Source: Acetobacterium sp.
Lineage (GTDB): Bacteria > Bacillota > Clostridia > Eubacteriales > Eubacteriaceae
Direction of reading: 5' to 3'
NCBI RefSeq assembly: GCF_030652775.1
Contig: NZ_JAUSPS010000030.1
Span: 28,611 to 92,610, forward strand
Length of the DNA stretch: 64,000 nt
Under the pieces are notes generated by a model. The model worked only from the letters and a program-made list of their open reading frames with translations, was not told where the DNA came from and ran no database searches. Both the position numbers and the translations under genes were made by a program. Position 1 is the stretch's first letter. Every line of letters begins with the position of its first letter. Shown here one piece after another: positions 9,890-18,321 of the stretch.

Positions 9890-11446
9890 ATGCCATTTTT
9901 TACTAACGAAAAAACAGACATGCCAAAAAGACCCATTCTACAACCCTTCTGCGGACCCGTTCAGGGGCAATTCCGCCGCAGTGTTTCCAGCTATAAAGGG
10001 ATTCCCTACGCCATGCCTCCTATCGGCAGCCGCCGGTTTAAAGCACCTGAACCGATGCCACCCTGGGAAGCGATTCGTGATTGTTCAAAACCAGGTGATA
10101 CTTCTCTGCAGATGGGCGGTATTACCGTTGATTCCCCAGGCACCTATCAAATGGACGGTAAAAGCGAAGACTGTCTGTTTCTGAACGTCTGGACCCCGGC
10201 CGTCACTGCCGCAGAACGCTATCCGGTTTATGTGTTTATCCACGGCGGTGCTTTTTCTTCGGGTTCCGGCTCAGAAATGATTTATGATGGTGGGCGGATG
10301 GCTCAGGAAGGGGTGGTTGTTGTCACCATCAACTACCGATTGGGGGCTCTGGGGTTTCTGGCGACCCGGGGGTTACTAGCGGAAGCCGGCACCACCGGCA
10401 ATTACGGTTTGCTGGATCAGATTCAGGCTCTTCATTGGATTCAGGATAACATCGAAAGCTTTGGCGGAGATCCCGATCAAGTCACAATCGGCGGTCAGTC
10501 CGCCGGTGCTTATAGTGTTACCGCACTGATGCTATCGCCGCTGGCTAAAGGTCTTTTTCATCAGGCCGTGGTTGAAAGTGGATCAATTTTCTCAATTTCT
10601 GCTTTTTCTTCGCTCAATCGGGGCGACTTACAAAAGACCATGGACAACGGGAAGCTCTTATGCGACTTATACGGCATTGATGATTCCCTAAATGGACTGG
10701 AACAGCTTAGATCCCTTTCCGGCGATATTTTTGCCGCCCTCTCGATGGTTAAGTCAGATCAATCCACGGTTCCCAATGCCTTTGGTTTCTGGCCGGTTTA
10801 CGATGGGGTCGTTCTTCCCAGAGACCCCGTCAAGGCTCTTAAAAATGGCGAAATCAACCCAGTCAAAATTCTGGTTGGTTATAACACCGATGAATCATCC
10901 TTATTTATTAAAGGACATACCAATCTGGGGATTTATCAGATGCTCTGCTATCATATCTTTGGTCCCGAAAAAGCACCGAAAGCAATGGATCACTTTTTCG
11001 TGGATGCTGATCACTCACCCCTGGAGCGAGCCCTGGAGATTTATACCTATTCCGCTTTTCTGATCGGCATGGTCATGATGGCAAAAGCATATGCGCAATT
11101 AGGACTAGATGTCTATTTTTATAATTTCGATTTTGATCCGACAATCCTGAAAATAGTTGGACTGAATACAGCTCATGGCATGGAACTGCCCTTTGTCTTT
11201 GGCAACGGCATCGGACAGCGTCGAGCCACCAAGATCAGCAATTTGTCCTGGATTATGCAGCAGTCATGGGTTAACTTCATAAAATATGGCAATCCAAATT
11301 TCAAAGAAGAATATAAGGGGCAGATCGTCTGGCCAAAATTTGATCCCGAGAATAAATACATCATGGTTTTTGACGCTCGACTGGCCAGTAAAAACCTTCC
11401 CAACCAGGATGATCTGGAATTCCTGGAAAGGCTGATGTTTGATTAA
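9890..11446 (+). CDS. Type-B carboxylesterase
   Basis: Alpha/beta-hydrolase of the carboxylesterase/para-nitrobenzyl esterase family, 518 aa, with no signal peptide, so probably cytosolic. The oxyanion motif is FIHGGAFSSGS, the nucleophile lies in GGQSAG at about residue 203, the acidic residue is probably in NTDESSLF, and the histidine is in AHGMELPFVFG. The family motif EDCLFLNVW is also present. The start has an AAAGGAG box. The substrate cannot be deduced, and neighbours give no pathway clue. Confidence 0.9.
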   Translation: MPFFTNEKTDMPKRPILQPFCGPVQGQFRRSVSSYKGIPYAMPPIGSRRFKAPEPMPPWEAIRDCSKPGDTSLQMGGITVDSPGTYQMDGKSEDCLFLNVWTPAVTAAERYPVYVFIHGGAFSSGSGSEMIYDGGRMAQEGVVVVTINYRLGALGFLATRGLLAEAGTTGNYGLLDQIQALHWIQDNIESFGGDPDQVTIGGQSAGAYSVTALMLSPLAKGLFHQAVVESGSIFSISAFSSLNRGDLQKTMDNGKLLCDLYGIDDSLNGLEQLRSLSGDIFAALSMVKSDQSTVPNAFGFWPVYDGVVLPRDPVKALKNGEINPVKILVGYNTDESSLFIKGHTNLGIYQMLCYHIFGPEKAPKAMDHFFVDADHSPLERALEIYTYSAFLIGMVMMAKAYAQLGLDVYFYNFDFDPTILKIVGLNTAHGMELPFVFGNGIGQRRATKISNLSWIMQQSWVNFIKYGNPNFKEEYKGQIVWPKFDPENKYIMVFDARLASKNLPNQDDLEFLERLMFD

Positions 11447-11531
11447 ATCTTGTCCCAGATTTCGCTAACTTATCCGGCCTTCAAAAAACTGTTAAAATGC
11501 TTTTCTGAACTGCTTTTCTTTGTATATTAAC

Positions 11532-11560
11532 TTGCAAAAAATTAAAAATAATGATACATT
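11532..11560 (+). promoter_or_regulatory. Probable SigA promoter of the Cache-CheW gene
   Basis: TTGCAA and TACATT are 17 bp apart. Transcription would begin near 11567, leaving a leader of about 80 nt that contains the hairpin at 11583-11626. Confidence 0.6.
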
Positions 11561-11582
11561 TAGCTAACCATGAAATCATATC

Positions 11583-11626
11583 AAAGATGCTTAACTTGGG
11601 ATGACCTTGCCGCTAAGCATCTTTTT
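11583..11626 (+). promoter_or_regulatory. Terminator-like hairpin in the leader of the Cache-CheW gene
   Basis: An 11-bp perfect stem (11583-11593 with 11614-11624) encloses a 20-nt loop and ends in five T residues. It lies between the inferred start of transcription and the AGGAG box, so it could act as an attenuator or as a 5' stabilising structure. No known riboswitch class was recognised. Confidence 0.5.
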
Positions 11627-11647
11627 CATGAAGTGAGGAGATTGAAA

Positions 11648-14218
11648 ATGATAATATATAAACAAAAAGATTTTTTAACCTATATGCCGGATGTCCAGGA
11701 ATGCAACAAAAGCATTTCTGATCTCAATGATCAATGGGATAATATTAAACTGCTTTCCGAAATCAATTGCCCCATCCAATCAAAAAGTGTTCTCCCCAAT
11801 ATGACCAAAATTCAAAATGGCTTCATTGATCTACAGGAAGAACTGATTGATACCCTGGTTGCTGAAAAACTGAAAAAGATGGAGCAGAAAATCATTTCGA
11901 AAACCCAGGTAGCCATTGATATCCTGATTCGAAACCTATTTGAACGAACTGCTGATATTGGTTTTCTGGCCACCGATGACGACATTCGTCGCTTTGTCGA
12001 AAATCAGGATCGCACTGACAGTGACCGTAGCTTAATTTTAAAACGGATGCGTGACTATGTTTCCAAATATTCTGTTTACGAAGATATCATTGTACTCGAT
12101 AATAATTACCGGGTGCTGGCAAATCTAGATGATAAAAATGATATCCTGGGAAAACAGATTAAAGGGCCGAATCTGATCAAAACGATGGATGGCGAGCAGA
12201 GCTTTGTGGAATATTTTAAAAACTCAAAACTCCAGTATGGAGAAAAGAATTCGCATGTGTTTTCTAGCCGTATCTGCCGAGAAGGCACTTCCCAGTCCAT
12301 AGGTCTGATTTGTTTGTGTTTTCGCTTTGAAAATGAAATGGCACAGATCTTTGAAAAACTGACCAATGATTATGATGGCTCTGTTATGACCATCATTGAT
12401 GATACCAATACGGTGATCGCCAGTAGTGATGAAAATCACGTCCCCACCGGCATCATCGTTGAACCCGTTGAATCTGGTGTTAACGGCGTTGTCTACTATC
12501 GGGGATCCGATTATATTTCGAAAACCATCGCAACCCAGGGCTATCAAAAATATTATGGTCTGGGTTGGAAGGGTCATGTGATGATTCCTCTCCATCTGGC
12601 TTTCCGGGACAATCGAAATCTTAAAAGCATCGACTCATCCGTCACCACCGGTCTGATGCACCAGGCTGATTCATTTTCTACCGAACTAAATGAAATAATC
12701 AATAAGACCCAAACCATTAATGGTTCACTAAAACGAATTGTCTACAACGGTCAGATTATTGCCAGAGATGACAGTATCGATGCCGAATATTCGCGATTAA
12801 AGCCGATTTTAAGAGCGATTGGACGGATTGGCACCAACACCAGCAGTCTTTTCCAGAGCTCCGTTTCCAACCTGTTTTCGACGGTTGTATCAACTAGCCT
12901 TGTCGACACCAGCTTTTTAGCCTCTCTTTGTGTTGACATTATGGATCGAAATCTTTACGAGCGAGCCAACGATTGCCGTTGGTGGGCATTGGATTCGACG
13001 ATTCGCCGCATTCTTGCCAAAGATGTAATAACCACTGCCGACAAAAAACAATTGACCGATATTCTCATTTACATTAATGATCTTTATACAGTTTACCGCA
13101 GCTTATTTGTTTTTGATAAGACCGGAACCATTATCGCTGTATCTAACCCCAATCGCACAGAAGACATTGGCAAAACCCTCACCGCTCCATATATCGGTGA
13201 AATTCTAGCAAATGCCAAACAGGAAAAGTATTTTGTCTCCCCCTTTGAACAAACTGAATTGTATGATCATCGTCATACTTATATTTATGGTGCATCAATT
13301 ACTGACTTTAATAACTATAACCGCACCGTTGGCGGTATTGGCATTGTCTTTGACAGCGAGGACCAGTTCAAAACCATCCTGGAAGAATCACTTCATTCAG
13401 ATAACAACACCTTTGCAGTATTTGCTGACCGTAAAAAAATGATTCTCTCGTCAACCAATGATACCTATAAAGTTGGTGAAATTCTAGATTTACCGGACGA
13501 GCTATTCACCGTAGCTAATGGCAAAACCCAATCCGAAATTTTAGTTTATGAAAATAGCTATTACTCAATTGGCTGTGCCTGTTCATCCTGTTATCGAGAA
13601 TATAAAAATTCTGACGGCTATCAAAATGATGTCATTGCCTTTGTTTTCGAAAAAATGGCGGATTATACAGAAATTACCATCAATAAATCCAATGACAAAG
13701 AAATCGAACAGTCTGATTTCGCCTTCTCAATGACGAATGAACATAAAAAACTGGCCACCTTTGTCATCAATGGCCAGGTCTATGGATTGGAACAATCTTA
13801 CGTTGTTGAAGCTTTAGAAGCCAGCAAGACCATTTCCGTCCCCGGAACCAACGCCGTCATCCGTGGTGCTGTGGAGTTTAATGATCATTATTATGCTGTT
13901 GTTGATGCCCTCGCTTTATTCGACAAAGATGAGCCCAGCTTGAACGCCTCTCATCTGCTATTGCTGCAGTTGTGCGATGATGAAATGATCGCCATTCAAG
14001 TCGAAAAACTGGTAAGTGTTCTCGAAATTAATCTAAATGATATTCAACCAGTAGAAATTTCCTCGGCAATTACCGGTATTATTTGCCTAACCGATGGTTC
14101 TGACCGGACAATATTAGAAATGGATCCTCAGATTATTCTTGAAAAGCTGGTTGAAAACCAGGTCGATGAAGATTTGGAAGCGGCTCTGCCGCTGCTGGAA
14201 ACGATGGAAATTAATTAA
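11648..14218 (+). CDS. Soluble tandem Cache-like sensor fused to a CheW domain
   Basis: 856 aa with an unusual layout. Residues of about 86-300 and 427-680 are two related Cache-like sensor segments, recognisable by repeated motifs such as RNLFERTADIGFLATDDDIRR and DRNLYERANDCRWWALDS (fragments) and by paired beta-rich lines ending in IGIVFDSEDQF-like strands. Residues from about 697 form a CheW domain (ATFVINGQVYGLEQ). No transmembrane helix, signal peptide or methyl-accepting signalling hairpin is visible, so it is probably cytosolic. The ATG at 11648 has an AGGAG box 8 nt upstream; an in-frame ATG at 11570 has none. A role as sensory adaptor for a CheA kinase is inferred. Confidence 0.75.
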   Translation: MIIYKQKDFLTYMPDVQECNKSISDLNDQWDNIKLLSEINCPIQSKSVLPNMTKIQNGFIDLQEELIDTLVAEKLKKMEQKIISKTQVAIDILIRNLFERTADIGFLATDDDIRRFVENQDRTDSDRSLILKRMRDYVSKYSVYEDIIVLDNNYRVLANLDDKNDILGKQIKGPNLIKTMDGEQSFVEYFKNSKLQYGEKNSHVFSSRICREGTSQSIGLICLCFRFENEMAQIFEKLTNDYDGSVMTIIDDTNTVIASSDENHVPTGIIVEPVESGVNGVVYYRGSDYISKTIATQGYQKYYGLGWKGHVMIPLHLAFRDNRNLKSIDSSVTTGLMHQADSFSTELNEIINKTQTINGSLKRIVYNGQIIARDDSIDAEYSRLKPILRAIGRIGTNTSSLFQSSVSNLFSTVVSTSLVDTSFLASLCVDIMDRNLYERANDCRWWALDSTIRRILAKDVITTADKKQLTDILIYINDLYTVYRSLFVFDKTGTIIAVSNPNRTEDIGKTLTAPYIGEILANAKQEKYFVSPFEQTELYDHRHTYIYGASITDFNNYNRTVGGIGIVFDSEDQFKTILEESLHSDNNTFAVFADRKKMILSSTNDTYKVGEILDLPDELFTVANGKTQSEILVYENSYYSIGCACSSCYREYKNSDGYQNDVIAFVFEKMADYTEITINKSNDKEIEQSDFAFSMTNEHKKLATFVINGQVYGLEQSYVVEALEASKTISVPGTNAVIRGAVEFNDHYYAVVDALALFDKDEPSLNASHLLLLQLCDDEMIAIQVEKLVSVLEINLNDIQPVEISSAITGIICLTDGSDRTILEMDPQIILEKLVENQVDEDLEAALPLLETMEIN

Positions 14219-14252
14219 CACATGTATCTCATAAAATGAACCCCATTATATA

Positions 14253-14300
14253 AAAAAATCCCGGCTGTAAAAATAACTTTTTACAGTCGGGATTTTTATT
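14253..14300. terminator. Bidirectional terminator
   Basis: A long inverted repeat (AAAAATCCCG...CGGGATTTTT with an inner CTGTAAAAA / TTTTTACAG stem) between the convergent Cache-CheW and Rieske ferredoxin genes gives T-rich tails both ways. Confidence 0.85.
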
Positions 14301-14331
14301 TGTTCATTTTTGAGTTTACTCCGCTAAAAGT

Positions 14332-14667
14332 TTACTCTGCGCTGATATCAATCAGAATCGCACCATCTTCGACCTTTACCGGATAACTGCGATCGTCTTC
14401 CATTTTGAACTCCAAAAATAAAATCTTCGGTTTTCCCACTCCTTTACCTGTTTTGGCATCATATTTTGCGCCATGTCTGGGACAGGTAATAATTCCATCC
14501 TGGAAGGTGCCTTTATACAAAGATCCGCCCATATGAGGGCATTTATTCGATATGGCATAGTAAGCCCCATCCACTTTTGTTAATAAAATCTTTTTCTCAT
14601 CCAATTCGATCAGTTTTTTTTCAATTTTCTCAAACTCTTGTATTTGCGCAACTTTTTTAAATCCCAT
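14332..14667 (-). CDS. Rieske-type [2Fe-2S] ferredoxin
   Basis: 111 aa Rieske domain with ligand motifs CPHMGG and CPRHGAKYD, giving two Cys and two His for a [2Fe-2S] cluster. It resembles the ferredoxin components of ring-hydroxylating systems and NirD-like proteins. An ATG four codons upstream sits inside the GGAGG box that serves the ATG chosen here. It lies near, but not in an operon with, a Rieske oxygenase (15179-16147). A partnership with that enzyme is plausible but unproven. Confidence 0.87.
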   Translation of the reverse strand: MGFKKVAQIQEFEKIEKKLIELDEKKILLTKVDGAYYAISNKCPHMGGSLYKGTFQDGIITCPRHGAKYDAKTGKGVGKPKILFLEFKMEDDRSYPVKVEDGAILIDISAE

Positions 14668-14753
14668 TGTTTCCTCCATCTATCATTCAAACTATATGTA
14701 ATAGCTACCCAATTATCACCATACAAAACAATAGATCTGATGATTCTTAAGGA

Positions 14754-14782
14754 TTGACAAACTTATGATAACTGCATATAAT
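14754..14782 (+). promoter_or_regulatory. Perfect-consensus SigA promoter of the DUF5661 gene
   Basis: TTGACA and TATAAT with a 17-bp spacer lie about 70 bp upstream of the start, an exact match to the vegetative consensus that suggests strong expression. Confidence 0.85.
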
Positions 14783-14852
14783 GAGTTAACTACTATTAGA
14801 ATTCAACAAAAGAAATCGTCATGTTTCAAAATTTTAAAGAAGAGGTGATTTT

Positions 14853-15125
14853 ATGTCAGGTAAAAAAGTATTTTCAACTGAACAGGCAAAGGAAACGGGT
14901 AGAATGCTCGGGGTCAGCTGGAAAAAATTCGATATTGAACAATTCCGAATGGGGATGGATGTCGAGCTGGAACACGGAACCTGTGACTCCCATACGAATG
15001 TAACTGGTGATGATGCGTTCCTAACTGGAAAAATTGCACTTGCTCATTTAAATGAATTTCCTGATTACTATACGCGTCTTGAAAAAATGGAAAAGGAAGC
15101 TGAAGCTTTTTGGGAAGGTAAATAA
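14853..15125 (+). CDS. DUF5661 family protein
   Basis: 90 aa small acidic protein with no membrane segment and no metal-binding cluster. It matches the DUF5661 pattern: an N-terminal FSTEQAKETG helix, the core FRMGMDVELEHGT, and the C-terminal TGKIALAHLNEFPDYYTRL. Function is unknown; the ending resembles stress-related small proteins. An AGAGGTG box precedes the ATG. It is monocistronic, bracketed by a consensus promoter and a 26-bp palindromic terminator. Confidence 0.82.
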   Translation: MSGKKVFSTEQAKETGRMLGVSWKKFDIEQFRMGMDVELEHGTCDSHTNVTGDDAFLTGKIALAHLNEFPDYYTRLEKMEKEAEAFWEGK

Positions 15126-15132
15126 CTATTTA

Positions 15133-15186
15133 GCGAATGAATATAAAAGAACCTCTAAACTTAGAGGTTCTTTTATATTCATTCGC
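15133..15186. terminator. 26-bp perfect inverted repeat, convergent terminator
   Basis: Arms 15133-15158 and 15161-15186 are perfectly complementary with a 2-nt centre. The repeat separates DUF5661 from the Rieske oxygenase and includes the oxygenase stop codon. Inner GAACCTCTAA / TTAGAGGTTC arms followed by TTTTA tracts give terminator shape on both strands. Confidence 0.85.
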
Positions 15187-16147
15187 CTTTTAATTGTGCT
15201 CTTTTTTTACGGAATTCAATAATTGGCGCATCCCCCTGAATAAGATTTTCGTCCATTATCAATTCTGTTTTCTTGGGAATTTGCGTTAATACAACGTGCC
15301 GATCCTGATGAAGAATATAGCGATTACTTACATTACTAAGCCGATTCACAATTTGTTTTAGGACCGGTAGTTTCATGAACTTTTGATAAAACCGCAAGTA
15401 GATCTTAGTATTTTCTTCGTCAATCGGGGCAAAAATAGCCATTATTCGCACATCCGCACTTATTTTATTTTGCCACATATTCGGCATTTGGAATTCAAGA
15501 CTGAAAAATTCTTTGTAATTTTCAATTTCCTGAGGTTTTAACGGAATTGAAATACCGTCATCAATCACATTATTCACGAAAAAAGTCATCCGGTTTTTCT
15601 CCCATTTGACCACTGGACCATTAACCATGGTTTTATTCCCGCGTCCTATGGAATTGCCGTGAACAAATGGCAAATGAACCACATCCAGCTGATTTTCAAT
15701 TGCGCGAGTATAGTGCACCGGCCAAACTTCCGAAAGGCTGCCATAGGAAAACCCCTCCCTTAGATATTCAAAAAATGGGATTTCCGGAAGAACTTCCTGG
15801 AAAACCCCATACCAAAGCCAGATAAACTCATATTGTTCTTTTACAACATAAGCATTCACCTGATAATGATCAGGAACTGGTGCATTTTTTCCATTGGCCG
15901 GTATCTTAACAACTTTACCAGTTCCGTCATAGGCAAAACCGTGAAATGGACATCTGATTGTATCGTTTACTAAGGTTCCTGCACTTAAAGATGCTCCCCG
16001 ATGACAACATCGGTCAAAAATACAGTTGATGTTGCCCTTATCATCTCTCCAAAGAACGAGTTTTTCGCCCATTCGTGTTACACCAATGGGTTTATTTTTG
16101 TTTATCTCTTTACTCTCAAGAATTCCGTACCACTGATTTTTTATCAT
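15179..16147 (-). CDS. Rieske non-heme iron oxygenase
   Basis: 322 aa, like the alpha subunit of ring-hydroxylating or pheophorbide-a-oxygenase-type enzymes. The Rieske cluster ligands are in CCHRG and CPFHGF (residues about 35-60). The mononuclear iron site is the typical NQLDVVHLPFVH stretch supplying two His, followed by a long C-terminal substrate-binding domain. A TTG six codons upstream is weaker than the ATG used here, which has GAGGT 7 nt away. Electrons would come from a reductase or ferredoxin; the Rieske ferredoxin at 14332 is a candidate. An O2-consuming family in a presumed strict anaerobe is odd. Confidence 0.85.
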   Translation of the reverse strand: MIKNQWYGILESKEINKNKPIGVTRMGEKLVLWRDDKGNINCIFDRCCHRGASLSAGTLVNDTIRCPFHGFAYDGTGKVVKIPANGKNAPVPDHYQVNAYVVKEQYEFIWLWYGVFQEVLPEIPFFEYLREGFSYGSLSEVWPVHYTRAIENQLDVVHLPFVHGNSIGRGNKTMVNGPVVKWEKNRMTFFVNNVIDDGISIPLKPQEIENYKEFFSLEFQMPNMWQNKISADVRIMAIFAPIDEENTKIYLRFYQKFMKLPVLKQIVNRLSNVSNRYILHQDRHVVLTQIPKKTELIMDENLIQGDAPIIEFRKKRAQLKGE

Positions 16148-16314
16148 AACTAATACCTCATTCAAGTGCCAGTTTTATTCAATCCAAATATATTTCACTC
16201 TACAATCCACATTAACCATTGAGAATAGCATTTAATCAATTTTAAGAATCTAAAATTCCATTTTTGTGTTGTTCATTATTCATGAAATTCATCAACTATT
16301 TTCCAATCCACGAT

Positions 16315-16965
16315 TTACGTTGTGGTCTCTAAAATCTCATTAATCTGCGAAAATATTTCATGAATCCCGCCATCGCCTTTGATTTTATGAAGAATTCCTT
16401 GTTTCTCATAGAATTTCAGGATCGGTGCTGTTGTTTGATTATAAATAGCCAAGCGATCTAAAATGATTTCTTCCTGATCATCGGCCCGATGAATTAAAGT
16501 GGTTCCGCAAACATCACATTTTCCTGGGACCTTTGCGGGATTGTATTTTATATGATAGCTTTCTCCGCATTTTGGGCAGACCCGTCTTCCTAGAATACGG
16601 TCAAGGATTATTTCTTTGGGAACATCGATCAGAAAAACAAAATTGATCTGCTGATTCTTTTTATTCATGATCAGATCAAGGGCCTGGGCTTGCTTTTCAT
16701 CCCGCGGAAATCCATCCAGCAAAAAACCCAGATTGCAGTCATCTTTTTTTAATCGCTCCTCCACCAGTGCGATGGTAAGGCGGTCGGGAACCAGTTGGCC
16801 TTTCCCGGTATAGTCACTTATTTCTTTGCCTTCTGGTGTTCCTTCTTTAATTTTTCTGCGGAAGATCTCCCCCGTAGAAATATGTGGAATATCAAAATGT
16901 TCACATATCAGTTTTGCTTGAGTCCCTTTTCCCCCTCCGGGTGTTCCTAATAAAATAATTCTCAA
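16315..16965 (-). CDS. adk: Adenylate kinase
   Basis: Interconverts ATP + AMP and 2 ADP. It is 216 aa with P-loop GTPGGGKGTQAK, the DGFPR motif, and a lid with a four-Cys zinc site (CPKCG and CDVCG), the usual Gram-positive form. The start is TTG behind GGAGGT. It is unusual in not sitting in the ribosomal secY operon; here it follows an HD-GYP gene. A second adk elsewhere in the genome is possible. Confidence 0.95.
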   Translation of the reverse strand: MRIILLGTPGGGKGTQAKLICEHFDIPHISTGEIFRRKIKEGTPEGKEISDYTGKGQLVPDRLTIALVEERLKKDDCNLGFLLDGFPRDEKQAQALDLIMNKKNQQINFVFLIDVPKEIILDRILGRRVCPKCGESYHIKYNPAKVPGKCDVCGTTLIHRADDQEEIILDRLAIYNQTTAPILKFYEKQGILHKIKGDGGIHEIFSQINEILETTT

Positions 16966-16991
16966 AAAACTACCTCCACTATTTGATTATC

Positions 16992-18062
16992 CTACTTTTT
17001 AAAATCTACAACGGTAATATTGAGAGCTTGACGATCTGCCAGGCAGATGTCAAAGGGTTTTATTTCATAATCACCATTTTTATAAACCCGAATGTTCGGA
17101 CGCATACAAAAGCTTTCAAAATTGTCGATGACGACGCCTGACAAACCATTACTTAACTTAACCGACGTGCCGACCGGATATGGCGCTATTTTTCGGACAA
17201 ACACCTTAACCAGATCTGGGTCAAACAGGTTTTCAGTACCGCCCATAATGTACTCGATTGCTTCTGATGGAAGTAGTCCTTTTCGGTAAGGCCGGTCTGA
17301 TGTCAACGCATCATAGACATCGGCGATGGATATAATTCTGCCATACAACGAAATCTTCTCGCCTTTAGCATTATTGGGGTACCCCCCACCTGAAAATTTT
17401 TCGTGATGATCCAGAATTCCGGCCTGGGCACCCACGCTTCCCACATATTCACTTGCCAGATATTCAAAGCCTAAATATGAGTGCTTTTTCATTTCCATAA
17501 ATTCATTATTGGTCAATGGACCAGGCTTGTGCAGAATGTCTTTCGGTACAAAGACTTTTCCAATATCATGAAGTAATGCCCCAAACCCCAGATTACATAA
17601 ATCTGTTTTATCAAGACCCAGAGCCGTACCAAGGCCAATCGATAAAACCGCGACATTCACCGAATGAAAATAAGTATAGTCGTCAAAAACTTTTAGATCG
17701 ACCATATTAAGCATCATTTCTTTATTTTTCAGGATCACATCGACAATGGTCTCAACCTGATCTTCCATCTCAGTGAATTGCTCTTTTTGAACCGGCAGAT
17801 TATTCTCCTTACAAATAAATATTTCTTTTATTCCACTGACGGTCTTTGCTCTCAAACTACTATTAATTGTATTCACGATGGGGATATTTTTTATTTGATC
17901 CTCTTCAACATAGAGCCCATTACAGCGGAACTTACGAATTTTTTTTATTAATTCGACATCTAAAACTGTTTGCCTTGCAAGCACCAGTTCGCCTTGATCC
18001 CCATAAAAATCTGAAGCAATAATCATTCCTTCTCGCAAGCAAAATATTGGTACAAATCTCAT
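16992..18062 (-). CDS. HD-GYP domain protein, probable cyclic-di-GMP phosphodiesterase
   Basis: 356 aa. An N-terminal region of about 130 residues without a recognisable sensor precedes an HD-GYP domain: HSVNVAVLSIGLG, the metal-binding HDIGK, LDHHEKFSGGGYP (the HHExxxGxGYP signature) and IADVYDALTSDRPYR. All catalytic residues appear intact. No transmembrane helix is visible. It would hydrolyse c-di-GMP in the cytoplasm. It lies 26 bp upstream of adk on the same strand and may be cotranscribed with it. Confidence 0.9.
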   Translation of the reverse strand: MRFVPIFCLREGMIIASDFYGDQGELVLARQTVLDVELIKKIRKFRCNGLYVEEDQIKNIPIVNTINSSLRAKTVSGIKEIFICKENNLPVQKEQFTEMEDQVETIVDVILKNKEMMLNMVDLKVFDDYTYFHSVNVAVLSIGLGTALGLDKTDLCNLGFGALLHDIGKVFVPKDILHKPGPLTNNEFMEMKKHSYLGFEYLASEYVGSVGAQAGILDHHEKFSGGGYPNNAKGEKISLYGRIISIADVYDALTSDRPYRKGLLPSEAIEYIMGGTENLFDPDLVKVFVRKIAPYPVGTSVKLSNGLSGVVIDNFESFCMRPNIRVYKNGDYEIKPFDICLADRQALNITVVDFKK

Positions 18063-18240
18063 GATAGTCCTTCCCTGGAGCCTTTATAAACCCATTATTT
18101 GTTGAATGAGTTTATGTTGCTTTTGTCATTATAATAATATTGTTTTAGCTAAAATAAAGTTTATTTCTTTAGCTACGATGATATCTTTTTACCTAATTTT
18201 TGTCAATAACATTTTGCAAACGTTTATTGGCTTGCATAAC

Positions 18241-18289
18241 AAAAAAACAAACGCAATCACAATCGAATTGATTGTAATGACGTTTGTTT
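18241..18289 (-). terminator. Terminator after the DUF1002 gene
   Basis: A cruciform-like repeat with outer arms AAACAAACG / CGTTTGTTT and an inner ACAATC / GATTGT stem is followed on the minus strand by a run of T, as expected for the end of the DUF1002 transcript. Confidence 0.75.
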
Positions 18290-18321
18290 ACTTAGGCGTT
18301 TATTATTTTGTTCTTTGATCC

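Noticed and set aside
11570..11647. Earlier ATG for the Cache-CheW gene
   Set aside because: No ribosome-binding site, and the frame runs through the leader hairpin.
18106..18318. Open frame of about 70 codons on the plus strand upstream of the DUF1002 3' end
   Set aside because: It covers the minus-strand terminator and AT-rich sequence, has no ribosome-binding site and shows no family pattern.
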